From NCBI RefSeq assembly GCF_017355875.1, contig NZ_JAFEWC010000001.1:1550001-1614000 (forward strand): a DNA stretch of 64,000 bases, given 5' to 3'. The notes under the pieces are model-generated. The model had not been told where the DNA came from. It did no database searches and saw only the letters and a program-made list of their open reading frames with translations. Position 1 is the first letter of the stretch. The number at the start of each line of letters is the position of its first letter. Below are positions 34,676 to 43,016 of the stretch, piece by piece. Position numbers and translations under genes: made by a program. This stretch comes from Aridibaculum aurantiacum. GTDB taxonomy: Bacteria > Bacteroidota > Bacteroidia > Chitinophagales > Chitinophagaceae.

Positions 34676-36631
34676 TTACCGTAACAAGACGAAGCTTCCT
34701 TTTGTACTGTAATTTTTCCCATCAACGCCTATGGCTTCTGCTATCCATACATAGGTGCCAGGTGGTTGCTGCAGTCCTTTAAACATGCCATTCCAGCCAC
34801 TTCTCATTTGGTTGGTTTCATACATGATCTGTCCCCAACGGTTGAATATCTTGAATGTCTTTAGCTGGCGCACGCCGTAAAGGATTGGTCTTATCAAATC
34901 ATTCCGTCCATCGTTGTTAGGTGTAAACGCGGTAGGAACAATAATCTCTACCTGCTTTACAGTTCTTACCAGCAGGGTATCTACCACTTTACATTCATTA
35001 ATGGTCCTGATGTCTATTGTATACAACTGCTCCCTGGTGCCATTGAAGATGGGTGTAAATGAATTCCTGTTATTGAGCTGGAAACCTGGCGACCAGGATA
35101 CTGAACTTCCAATGCGTCGGGCGTTTAGTTGAAGAGGTTGATTTTCCAAAGCATATTCATCAGCATAACGTACGGGCGTAGCAGGTGTTTCTATTACTAT
35201 CCTTCTGGGAATAGTGCTGACAGCGCAGCCGTCCACATTTTGAATATTCGCGGAATAAACACCAGGAGCGTTTACTTTATACCTATTAGTAGTAGCGCCT
35301 GGAATTACTACTCCATCTTTTAGCCATTGAATTCTTCTTTGAGGCGCCACTTCTAAAACGGCGCTATCGCCACTGCCCTGGCAAAAACCTTCTTTACCGA
35401 TAAGCTGTACCGCTTTATCTATGTAGGAAGTTGTAACCACCACCGTGTCTGATGTTTTACACCCACCGCCACTACTGCTGGTATAAAGCACATAGGTAGT
35501 GGTGGTATCCGGCGCCGCCATCGGATTCGCCACATATGGATCGGATAATCCTGTTGCCGGTTCCCACCTATAAACCAACCCCGGTATAGGTCGTTTACCT
35601 ATCTGAACTGGAGCGCGGTTGCATGATAAAGTGTCGTTACCTGCATTTGCTCTTACAGATAATGTATCCATCAATTGCGCATAAAATGTTTGTTCGCAGC
35701 CATAGCCACTGTAAGGAACAACGCTTACAGCTACGGTAGTGCCAGAGGCTGGAGGTGGCCTCATTGTCAAAACCTGGCCTGTGCCTAATTCTGTTGTTTT
35801 TGCGCTATCGTACCATGTGTAAAATTGGTAGCCATAGGGTGCTACTACATTTACAGCTGTATCATCTGGGCAAAAATTTGCGCCGACAAACGTACTGCTG
35901 CATTCGCTGTTCACATCAATATAAGCATATCCAAAATGACGTTCAAAGGTGCAGTCTGCTGTTTTAAAGATCAGCCGGATCGTTTTGCCGGCAAGACCAG
36001 AAAGATCAACCGAAACAGCAGACCAATCTTTATAAAGCACCTCTGTAGTATCAACTGTGTTTGTTGCATGCTGAAAGCCTGGTAGTGCTGAGCCGGCAAT
36101 AAAACTAAAGGTGGCACAACTAACAAACCGGTTGTCCGTTACATTGAGAACTTCAGTTTCCATGCGCGGCTGTTGGTGAGGCTGGTGGCGGGGCGCCTCA
36201 AAAACAACCGCGTAATGATAGATCAGCTGGAAATTATTGTTGTTAGCAGGGATGGTAAATTGATAAGCAATTCCCTCAGCCTGGCCGCCGCCCATATCGT
36301 TTCCAAGCTTTACAGAATACCCGCTGCCGTTGGGGCAGGTAACAGGAAAGCGGCCATAAGGATCTACTTCTCCTGTGCCGGCGCGGTAAATTGTATGCTG
36401 CCCAGGAACAGGGGCATTTACCGGCATGAGCGCCATAACATTGGTAGTTCCTGCTGCATGAGTGGTGCCGGTATAGCAGGTCCAACCTGTGAAATTGCCG
36501 GCTTCAAAATCAATATTGGGAGGGCATTCCTGCCCATTTGTTTTTGTAATAGTATATAGGAAGAGCAAAAGGATCAACCCTCTCCAACTGCGCAGCGAAG
36601 GAGTATATATGTATAACAGGTAGCGTTTCAA
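34676..36631 (-). CDS. Secreted T9SS type B cargo protein with gliding-motility-type C-terminal domain
   Basis: 651-aa exported protein. A hydrophobic stretch (GLILLLFLYTITKTNGQ) acts as signal peptide, and the start codon is TTG at 36631, with no ATG nearby. A jelly-roll-like N-terminal region (IDFEAGNFTGWTCYTG, DWSAVSVDLSGLAGKTIRLIF) is followed by PKD/Ig-like segments (VRANAGNDTLSCNRAPVQI). The end is the type B sorting domain: VPTAFTPNNDGRNDLIRP, FKIFNRWGQIMYET and PPGTYVWIAEAIG. Type IX secretion to the cell surface is expected. Function may be adhesion or matrix, but no enzyme motif was seen. Confidence 0.87.
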   Translation of the reverse strand: MKRYLLYIYTPSLRSWRGLILLLFLYTITKTNGQECPPNIDFEAGNFTGWTCYTGTTHAAGTTNVMALMPVNAPVPGQHTIYRAGTGEVDPYGRFPVTCPNGSGYSVKLGNDMGGGQAEGIAYQFTIPANNNNFQLIYHYAVVFEAPRHQPHQQPRMETEVLNVTDNRFVSCATFSFIAGSALPGFQHATNTVDTTEVLYKDWSAVSVDLSGLAGKTIRLIFKTADCTFERHFGYAYIDVNSECSSTFVGANFCPDDTAVNVVAPYGYQFYTWYDSAKTTELGTGQVLTMRPPPASGTTVAVSVVPYSGYGCEQTFYAQLMDTLSVRANAGNDTLSCNRAPVQIGKRPIPGLVYRWEPATGLSDPYVANPMAAPDTTTTYVLYTSSSGGGCKTSDTVVVTTSYIDKAVQLIGKEGFCQGSGDSAVLEVAPQRRIQWLKDGVVIPGATTNRYKVNAPGVYSANIQNVDGCAVSTIPRRIVIETPATPVRYADEYALENQPLQLNARRIGSSVSWSPGFQLNNRNSFTPIFNGTREQLYTIDIRTINECKVVDTLLVRTVKQVEIIVPTAFTPNNDGRNDLIRPILYGVRQLKTFKIFNRWGQIMYETNQMRSGWNGMFKGLQQPPGTYVWIAEAIGVDGKNYSTKGSFVLLR

Positions 36632-36779
36632 GTTTTGTTCTTGTTGCTACTAAGGTAAGTATTATACATTTTGAAAATGCTTACCAGGAATGAGAGGTTT
36701 AGATGTTTGAATTTATATTTCCGTGTATAGTTTATTGTTCTACGTATAGTAAAAGATGAACTCAAGTATTTCTATTTTT

Positions 36780-38279
36780 TTATGTTACTGCTACTGGTTG
36801 TTCTAACTGAAGTACAGCTTCTGTATGAGCTCGTAAGCGCTGCAGTAAGTCTGCATTTTCTGCCAGCGACTCACCAAAAGAAGGAATGATCTCCTTTAGT
36901 TTTCGCTGCCATTCGGGTGAGTTGAATTCATTTGGAAAACATCTTTTCAGCAAATTAATCATTATGGAAACTGCAGTGGATGCGCCAGGTGAAGCACCTA
37001 ATAAGGATGCAATTGTGCCATCTGCCGCACTTACTACCTCGGTACCAAATTCAAGAATGCCGCCTTCTTTTTCGTCTTTCTTTATCACCTGTACGCGTTG
37101 GCCCGCTACCTCCATTTCCCAATCTTCCATCCTCGCATCGGGCACATAATGTGTCAAATATTCTAAGCGTGCTTCCGGCGTCAGCCTTACCTGGTTGATG
37201 AGGTATTTGGTGAGCGGAATGTTCTTAAAACCCGCAGCCACCATTGGCCATAAGTTGGACAACCTGATAGATTTTACCAGGTCGAGAATAGAACCTTCTT
37301 TTAAAAATTTTGTGGTGAAGCCTGCATAGGGACCGAATAGAAGTTCTCTTTTTCCTTTGATCCACCGGGTATCCAGGTGAGGTACAGACATAGGTGGCGA
37401 GCCAACAGAAGCAGTGCCGTAAACTTTAGCGCTGTGCTGCTGTATAACATTTTCATTCTTGCAGCGAAGCCATTGCCCGCTTACCGGGAATCCGCCGTAG
37501 CCTTTACCCTCTGGTATGCCTGCTTTCAGCAACAAAGGCAAGGCGCCACCGCCAGCTCCAATAAAAACAAAATTGGCCGTGTAGGTTGTTCTTTCACCGG
37601 TAGCTATATCTCTCACACGGATATGCCAATTGCGTTTCCTGTCTTGTCTCAGTCTTCGCACTTCATGGTTGAATTGCATTACTACATTCTCTTGCTTTTG
37701 CAGGTACTCGAACATGCAGCGGGTAAGCGAGCCGAAATTTACATCCGTACCTATTTCCATTCTTGTTGCAGCCACGCGTTGGCTCTTGTCTCTGCCGTTC
37801 ATTACCAGCGGCATCCATTGTTTTAGCTGTTCGTGATCTTCGGAGTATTGCATGTCGCGGAAAAGGTGACAACGCGTAAGGGTGTCATACCTGGCGCGCA
37901 AATAATCAACAGCATCGTCCCATACAAAACTCATGTGGGGCACCCTCCTGATGAAATTCTGTGGCACCTCTACCAGTTTGTTCTCTATAAGGAAGCTCCA
38001 GAACTGTTTCGACTCTTCAAATGAACTAGCAATTTTCACTGCTTTTGAAGTATCGATAGAACCGTCTTCTTTCTGAGGTGTATAATTCAGTTCACAAAAT
38101 GCCGAGTGGCCGGTGCCTGCATTGTTCCACGCATCTGAACTTTCGGCGGCTGCTTTATCCAGTCTTTCTAATATCCTGATGCTATAGCCGGGGTTAAGCA
38201 GTTTCAATAACGTGCCTAAAGTGGCGCTCATGATACCTGCGCCAATTAAAATTATATCTGTATGCTGTTGATTATTCAT
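36780..38279 (-). CDS. mqo: Malate:quinone oxidoreductase
   Basis: FAD-dependent peripheral-membrane enzyme that oxidises malate to oxaloacetate and passes electrons to quinone. The FAD motif IILIGAGIMSATLGTLL is at the N-terminus. Family stretches AWNNAGTGHSAFCELNYTP, IGAGGGALPLLLKAGIPE, GYGGFPVSGQWLRC and LLGASPGASTAVSIM are all present. 499 aa is the standard length. Single-gene unit; no soluble malate dehydrogenase lies nearby. Confidence 0.97.
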   Translation of the reverse strand: MNNQQHTDIILIGAGIMSATLGTLLKLLNPGYSIRILERLDKAAAESSDAWNNAGTGHSAFCELNYTPQKEDGSIDTSKAVKIASSFEESKQFWSFLIENKLVEVPQNFIRRVPHMSFVWDDAVDYLRARYDTLTRCHLFRDMQYSEDHEQLKQWMPLVMNGRDKSQRVAATRMEIGTDVNFGSLTRCMFEYLQKQENVVMQFNHEVRRLRQDRKRNWHIRVRDIATGERTTYTANFVFIGAGGGALPLLLKAGIPEGKGYGGFPVSGQWLRCKNENVIQQHSAKVYGTASVGSPPMSVPHLDTRWIKGKRELLFGPYAGFTTKFLKEGSILDLVKSIRLSNLWPMVAAGFKNIPLTKYLINQVRLTPEARLEYLTHYVPDARMEDWEMEVAGQRVQVIKKDEKEGGILEFGTEVVSAADGTIASLLGASPGASTAVSIMINLLKRCFPNEFNSPEWQRKLKEIIPSFGESLAENADLLQRLRAHTEAVLQLEQPVAVT

Positions 38280-38483
38280 GACCTGGAGGGGCTTGTAGTT
38301 GAATTTTTATAATAAAATGATGCCTGCAGAGCGCCTTCCGGTTTAAGCTGGTTTTGTAGTAGCAGAAAATGAATGACATTTTACGAGTAGGGCATTGGTA
38401 ACCAGATATTATAAAAAAATAGTTGGAACGATTTTTTACTATTAACAACAAAACCCAATCTCAAAACATTTTAAATCCTGGTT

Positions 38484-38867
38484 ATGTCAAACATTACTTT
38501 AGAAAGTAAGAAGCTGAAGAAGGCCCTGATAATTGAAGACGAAGGTGATATGTGCTTGCTGCTGAACATTATGCTGAATGGTAACGATGTGGAACTTGAT
38601 CATGTGAAAGATCTGAAATCCGCAAAAGAATATCTTGGACAAGAAAATCCTAACGTGATCATCCTTGATAATAAACTGCCTGATGGTTTTGGAATTGATT
38701 TCATCCGTTATATAAAGCAGCATTACCCTGGTATAAAGATCATTATGATATCTGGTTATGATGCTTCTGCTGAAGATGTTGCGCTTGAAAATGGTGCAGA
38801 TATTTTCCTTACAAAGCCATTTACAAAAGATCAGTTGTTCAATTCAATGATGGGACTTTTGAATTAG
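38484..38867 (+). CDS. Single-domain response regulator
   Basis: 127-aa stand-alone receiver. Acidic pocket ALIIEDEGD, phospho-acceptor Asp62 in VIILDNKLPDGFG, the IIMISGYD Thr/Ser position and the conserved Lys in FLTKPFTKDQL are visible. There is no output domain, so it acts by protein interaction or as a relay. It is an orphan here: no kinase lies beside it. A terminator follows 31 bp after the stop. Confidence 0.92.
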   Translation: MSNITLESKKLKKALIIEDEGDMCLLLNIMLNGNDVELDHVKDLKSAKEYLGQENPNVIILDNKLPDGFGIDFIRYIKQHYPGIKIIMISGYDASAEDVALENGADIFLTKPFTKDQLFNSMMGLLN

Positions 38868-38898
38868 AAGCTTCACTATTTTGAATAGATATTATTAT

Positions 38899-38927
38899 AG
38901 AGCCTGCTTTTGCAGGCTCTTCTTTTT
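38899..38927 (+). terminator. Rho-independent terminator
   Basis: Stem AGAGCCTGC / GCAGGCTCT closed by TTTT, followed by TCTTTTT. Confidence 0.93.
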
Positions 38928-39022
38928 ACAGTTGAAAAGGTAATTTTTGTAAATCGGTGAAACCTTCATTGGTACTTATAGTGAGCAAAGGAGTACCGGT
39001 TGAGTTTTTCTTATATTTGGTT

Positions 39023-39247
39023 ATGCAGACATATCAGGTAAACATATTGAACCCGAAAGCAGCAAAATTATTGCAAAATCTTGCCGACCTAAACCTCATT
39101 TCCATTACGCAAACATCAGAAGACGGTTTCTTGAAGAGCATTAATAAATTACGTACAAAAGCAGCTGACAATCCGCCTTCTTTGGAAGACATCACAAAAG
39201 AAGTGGAAACACTAAGAGCAAAACGCTATGGCAAAAACACAGGATAG
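39023..39247 (+). CDS. Probable antitoxin partner of the PIN-domain toxin
   Basis: 74-aa protein from ATG 39023 (MQTYQVNILNPKAAKLLQ). It has an N-terminal short beta-strand and helix resembling a DNA-binding or dimerisation module, and a charged C-terminal helix (SLEDITKEVETLRAKRYG) of the kind that wraps the toxin. Its end overlaps the PIN gene by 20 bp, a typical antitoxin-toxin arrangement. A TATATTTG word at 39012-39019 matches the -7 consensus but lies only 3 bp before the ATG, so if used the transcript would be nearly leaderless or would start at a later codon. Family not firmly recognised. Confidence 0.72.
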   Translation: MQTYQVNILNPKAAKLLQNLADLNLISITQTSEDGFLKSINKLRTKAADNPPSLEDITKEVETLRAKRYGKNTG

Positions 39248-39641
39248 AGTCATTATTGACACGAACCTTTGGATTAGTTTTTTGCTAACGAAAGACTTTT
39301 CCTCTCTTGATAAGTTGATTGCAGAAAAGACAGTTACAATTTTATTTAGCGAGGAACTAATCGATGAATTTCTTGAAGTAGCAAGGAGGCCTAAATTTAA
39401 GAAGTACTTTTCTTTGGCTGATTTACGAGATCTGCTGCAAGAGCTAAGTTTCTGCTCAAAATTTGTTACTGTTACCAGTATTGTAGATGCTTGCAGAGAC
39501 CCGAAAGACAACTTTTTGTTGTCGCTTGCTGCTGACGGAAAAGCTACTCACCTGATCACTGGTGACAAAGACCTTCTTGCCCTCGAAAGCTTTGAAGAGA
39601 CAAAGATTGTAACAATCGCCGCCTACCTCTCCGACAAGTAG
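39228..39641 (+). CDS. PIN-domain ribonuclease toxin
   Basis: 137-aa PIN-domain protein of the VapC-like/COG1569 type. Acidic metal-binding residues are visible: Asp11 in VIIDTNLWIS, the Glu in LIDEFLEVA, Asp in CRDPKDNFLLSLA and Asp in LITGDKDLLAL. It is coupled to the upstream small protein, with the starts and stops overlapping by 20 bp. It is expected to cleave RNA when released from its partner. The target RNA cannot be predicted. Confidence 0.87.
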   Translation: MAKTQDRVIIDTNLWISFLLTKDFSSLDKLIAEKTVTILFSEELIDEFLEVARRPKFKKYFSLADLRDLLQELSFCSKFVTVTSIVDACRDPKDNFLLSLAADGKATHLITGDKDLLALESFEETKIVTIAAYLSDK

Positions 39642-39719
39642 CCTGCAATTGCAAAAGCGAACTACATTATTTGCTTTCATCAAATAAGTGTCCACACTCA
39701 CAAGTAATAATTAAAAGAT

Positions 39720-40475
39720 TTAATACCTCTTTCTTCGCACCACAGTACGTTTACTGACAAACTTTTTTACTAGCAACAAGCCGAAGATAAAACCGCCGAT
39801 GTGGGCGGCGTAAGCCACTCCACCAGCTTCTTCTCCACCAAGTGTTCCAAGACCATTTAGCACCTGGAAAACAAACCAAAGCCCAACAACTATGAACGCC
39901 GGGATAGTGCTTATGAAAAAGAATGTCCACACATGAACGCTTCTTTTTGGAAACAATAAGATATACCCTCCCAGCACAGCCGATATGGCACCCGAAGCAC
40001 CAAGTGAGGGTATGAGAGTATTCTGACCTAATACCAATGTGCTGAATACGTGGCTAAGGCTCGCCAAGACTCCACAAAGCAAATAGAAGATAAGGTAGTT
40101 GATATGCCCCAGCGCGTCCTCTATGTTGTCGCCGAAGATCCAGAGGAACATCATATTGCCAAATAAGTGCGCTAGACCGCCATGCATAAACATAGAGGTA
40201 AATAAGGTGAGGTATACATTTACGGGTGTACGTTGCAAACCCGGCATATCAAACTGCTGACCCGTGTAAGGATCAGTAAGCACTTTTGTTTCAGTAATGA
40301 TATCAGTCCCTGTCAATATTTCTGCAGGTACGGTAGCAAATGCAAAAGTGAAAGGCACATTGTTTCCCCACTGTTGCCAGTAAAAGAAAACAAAGATGTT
40401 GAGTGCTACTAGTAAATAATTAATGAAGGGAAAGATTCGGCGGTCTCTATTGTCATCACCAATAGGTAAAATCAT
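39720..40475 (-). CDS. Rhomboid-family intramembrane serine protease
   Basis: Multi-spanning membrane protease of about 251 aa. The catalytic Ser lies in SLGASGAISAVLGG and the partner His in AYAAHIGGFIFGLLL. The HGGLAHLFGNMMFLWIFGDNIED segment is the family's conserved N-terminal-domain motif. I start at ATG 40475 (MILPIGDDNRD); a TTG at 40487 would add four residues. The gene lies 36 bp behind... the carbonic anhydrase stop is 49 bp upstream on the same strand, so co-transcription is plausible. Confidence 0.93.
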   Translation of the reverse strand: MILPIGDDNRDRRIFPFINYLLVALNIFVFFYWQQWGNNVPFTFAFATVPAEILTGTDIITETKVLTDPYTGQQFDMPGLQRTPVNVYLTLFTSMFMHGGLAHLFGNMMFLWIFGDNIEDALGHINYLIFYLLCGVLASLSHVFSTLVLGQNTLIPSLGASGAISAVLGGYILLFPKRSVHVWTFFFISTIPAFIVVGLWFVFQVLNGLGTLGGEEAGGVAYAAHIGGFIFGLLLVKKFVSKRTVVRRKRY

Positions 40476-40523
40476 CTGTTTTATCAACAGGATAGCAAAT
40501 GTTATTCCGCCTAGTTCCTGCTC

Positions 40524-41183
40524 TTACTTTCTCACCAGGTCAACCTTTCCATTGGAGAGGTGGTAGTAAGCGCCATAAACATTCAAATGACCATGATCCA
40601 CTTTTGGTTTCAGTATGGGTTGACTATGCGCAATGGTGGATACCGCATGTTCAATATTTGCAACAATCGCTTTCTTTAAATTCTTGTTTCTATGTGCAAA
40701 TAGGTCTTGTTCTTCGGGTTCTGTCCGTAAGTATTGTACAAGGTCATTAAGGTGCCCGGGTAGCTTTCCAGTAGGATGTTCCATAAGCGTTTTGATGGCA
40801 CCACAATTCTCATGACCTAATACAATGATATTGTTCATATGCAAATGCTCAACAGCATATTCAATGCTGGCAAGTTCATAATCGCCCAGCGCATGCCCGG
40901 CAGTGCGAATGACAAAAAGATCACCAAGCCCCTGGTCGAAAACTAACTCAGGCGGTACACGTGAATCAGAACAACTGATAACAATAGCAAAAGGATGTTG
41001 TTCTTCAGTAAGCTCTCTTAGGCGAGAACCTGCCTGGTCGGGATGTATAGGTTTATTGGTTTGAAACCGGTTGTTGCCTTTCATTAATATCTCTATGGGA
41101 GAAGGAGATTCTGTTGCTTTTTCAACATGTTGTTTGCACGAGAATAAACAAAGAGCAAAAGCAAGAGTGAGAAAGGCTTTCAT
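40524..41183 (-). CDS. Beta-class carbonic anhydrase, predicted lipoprotein
   Basis: Zinc enzyme interconverting CO2 and bicarbonate. Zinc and active-site residues are in ISCSDSRVPPELVFDQGLGDLFV (CxDxR) and LGHENCGAIKTL (HxxC). Unusually the protein opens with a lipoprotein signal peptide: MKAFLTLAFALCLFSCKQH, lipobox Cys at residue 16. It is therefore predicted to sit in the periplasm or on a membrane rather than in the cytoplasm. About 219 aa from ATG 41183; the upstream ATG at 41195 adds four residues. Confidence 0.92.
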   Translation of the reverse strand: MKAFLTLAFALCLFSCKQHVEKATESPSPIEILMKGNNRFQTNKPIHPDQAGSRLRELTEEQHPFAIVISCSDSRVPPELVFDQGLGDLFVIRTAGHALGDYELASIEYAVEHLHMNNIIVLGHENCGAIKTLMEHPTGKLPGHLNDLVQYLRTEPEEQDLFAHRNKNLKKAIVANIEHAVSTIAHSQPILKPKVDHGHLNVYGAYYHLSNGKVDLVRK

Positions 41184-41361
41184 GTGATGTAACATTTATC
41201 AACTGGTTGATAGCAAAATTATTTGCGTATTTGTTCATCAAACATGATATACATCAGCGGAGGTACCTGTAGTAAATGATTCATCTATGTAGGTAAATGA
41301 ACTTCACTTGTTGCATTGCATAACCAAGCATCGGTGTAGGTGAATAATGCTCAACAACTGA

Positions 41362-41829
41362 TCATTCAATGGTCAATCTTTTTCCTAAGCAAATGCTTTC
41401 TTCAAATCCTTCATAAGGTGGATAATTCTTTACCTGCACATAGCCATTGCTTTTGTATAGGTTGATGGCAACATCAAAATGAATACTTGTTTCCAGTAAG
41501 GCAGAATGGTAACCTAGTTCTTTTGCCCATTGTTCTAATTCTTGCAATACAATTTTTGATAAACCTTTTCCGCGATATTCTTTTTGTACAAACATGCGTT
41601 TCACTTCAATGGTTCCTGTTGCATATTCTTTGAAGCAACCACATGCAGCAGCTTCATTATTTACATAAACAAGCACTGCAGTTTTTATATCAGGAACTTT
41701 ATTTAGTGGATCGTATGTTGCCTGGTCCTCCAGGAGTTCGTTCCAAAGTTCATGATCCAGTTTATGTACTAACTGTTGAAAACCTGGATCAGAAGTATCC
41801 GTTCTTTTTACCACATGCGTAATCATCAT
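41362..41829 (-). CDS. GNAT-family N-acetyltransferase
   Basis: 155-aa acetyl-CoA-dependent acetyltransferase. The acetyl-CoA-binding motif A is clear in VKRMFVQKEYRGKGLSKIVLQELEQWA, with the R-x-x-G-x-G/A loop in YRGKGLS; the C-terminal YKSNGYVQVKNYPPYEG fits the family. The substrate is unknown. Divergent from the aldo/keto reductase, with 93 bp between the starts. Confidence 0.88.
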   Translation of the reverse strand: MMITHVVKRTDTSDPGFQQLVHKLDHELWNELLEDQATYDPLNKVPDIKTAVLVYVNNEAAACGCFKEYATGTIEVKRMFVQKEYRGKGLSKIVLQELEQWAKELGYHSALLETSIHFDVAINLYKSNGYVQVKNYPPYEGFEESICLGKRLTIE

Positions 41830-41922
41830 GCAAAGGTAATTGTTGATGTGCAGCAGGATATTACGGTTTGTATTACATGTTCTACTTTTGAAAAATATTT
41901 TTCAAGCTTCAATACATTATAT

Positions 41923-42906
41923 ATGAACTACAGGTCATTCAGAGGGACAGAAATATCAGAAATAGGATTAGGTACATGGCAATTGGGAAGTGCCGATTGG
42001 GGCGTTGTAAATGATGATGAAGCATTTGCCATACTTCAGTCTTTTGTAGACGCAGGTGGAAACTTTATAGACACAGCTGATGTATACGGATCGGGAATAA
42101 GTGAAAAGGTGATAGGAAGATTTTTAAAGACCACAACCAAAGATCTGTATGTAGCTACCAAGCTTGGCAGACGTCATGATGGAAGTTGTGGCTGGCCGCA
42201 GAACTTTAGCTACGATGGAATGAAAGCCCACCTTGAGAATTCTTTGGAAAATCTCCAGCTTTCGCAGTTATTCCTGGAGCAATTGCATTGTATACCTACT
42301 GATGAATTGCGTAAAGGAGATGTATTCGATCATTTCAGGAAGCTACAGGATGAAAAGCTTATCAGGCATTGGGGTGTAAGCGTAGAAACTTCAGAGGAGG
42401 CTTTGCTTTGTTTGGAACAGGATGGGCTGGCTTCAATGCAGATCATCTTTAATCTTTTCAGGCAGCATGTGGCAGATGAAATATTTGAAAAGGCAAAAGA
42501 AAAAAATGTTGCGCTCATCGTACGCGTGCCGTTAGCCAGTGGTTTACTTTCTGGTAAGTTTCATGAAGGTTATGTGTTTAATGAAACAGATCACCGCAAC
42601 TACAATGCTAATGGGGAAGCGTTCAATGTAGGAGAGACTTTTGCTGGTGTTGCGTTCAATGATGGTGTACAACTAGCAAAAGAGATTGCTGCAATTTTGC
42701 CAGGAGATAATATGGCGCAATTGGCGCTGCGTTGGATACTGGATCATGATGCAGTAACTACAGTTATTCCTGGTGCATCAAAAGTATCGCAGGTAGAAAG
42801 CAATACTGCAGCATCTGATCTTTCACCGTTACCTACAGAAGTTCACGCGCAGTTACGTGACTTATACAATGAAAAAATAAAAGCTAAGATCAGGGGTGTA
42901 TATTGA
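41923..42906 (+). CDS. Aldo/keto reductase
   Basis: NADPH-dependent oxidoreductase with a TIM barrel, about 327 aa from ATG 41923 (MNYRSFRGTEISEIGLG). The catalytic tetrad is visible: Asp and Tyr in NFIDTADVYGSG, Lys in YVATKLGRR, and His in LEQLHCIPTD. The cofactor-binding C-terminal motif is TTVIPGASKVSQVESN. An in-frame start far upstream at 41776 would overlap the divergent acetyltransferase and is rejected. The physiological substrate is unknown. Confidence 0.93.
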   Translation: MNYRSFRGTEISEIGLGTWQLGSADWGVVNDDEAFAILQSFVDAGGNFIDTADVYGSGISEKVIGRFLKTTTKDLYVATKLGRRHDGSCGWPQNFSYDGMKAHLENSLENLQLSQLFLEQLHCIPTDELRKGDVFDHFRKLQDEKLIRHWGVSVETSEEALLCLEQDGLASMQIIFNLFRQHVADEIFEKAKEKNVALIVRVPLASGLLSGKFHEGYVFNETDHRNYNANGEAFNVGETFAGVAFNDGVQLAKEIAAILPGDNMAQLALRWILDHDAVTTVIPGASKVSQVESNTAASDLSPLPTEVHAQLRDLYNEKIKAKIRGVY

Positions 42907-42968
42907 TATCAATCTGAAGCAATAGCTGGTTGTCTGCAGCAATCACATCAAGGTATTCTAAAAACAAC

Positions 42969-42995
42969 AAAGCCTGTTCCAAAAGAACAGGCTTT
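42969..42995. terminator. Bidirectional terminator between aldo/keto reductase and TPR genes
   Basis: Perfect 11-bp stem AAAGCCTGTTC / GAACAGGCTTT with a 5-nt loop. A-rich and T-rich flanks could serve both convergent genes. Confidence 0.85.
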
Positions 42996-43016
42996 CACTA
43001 TTTTTAAAACATGTAG

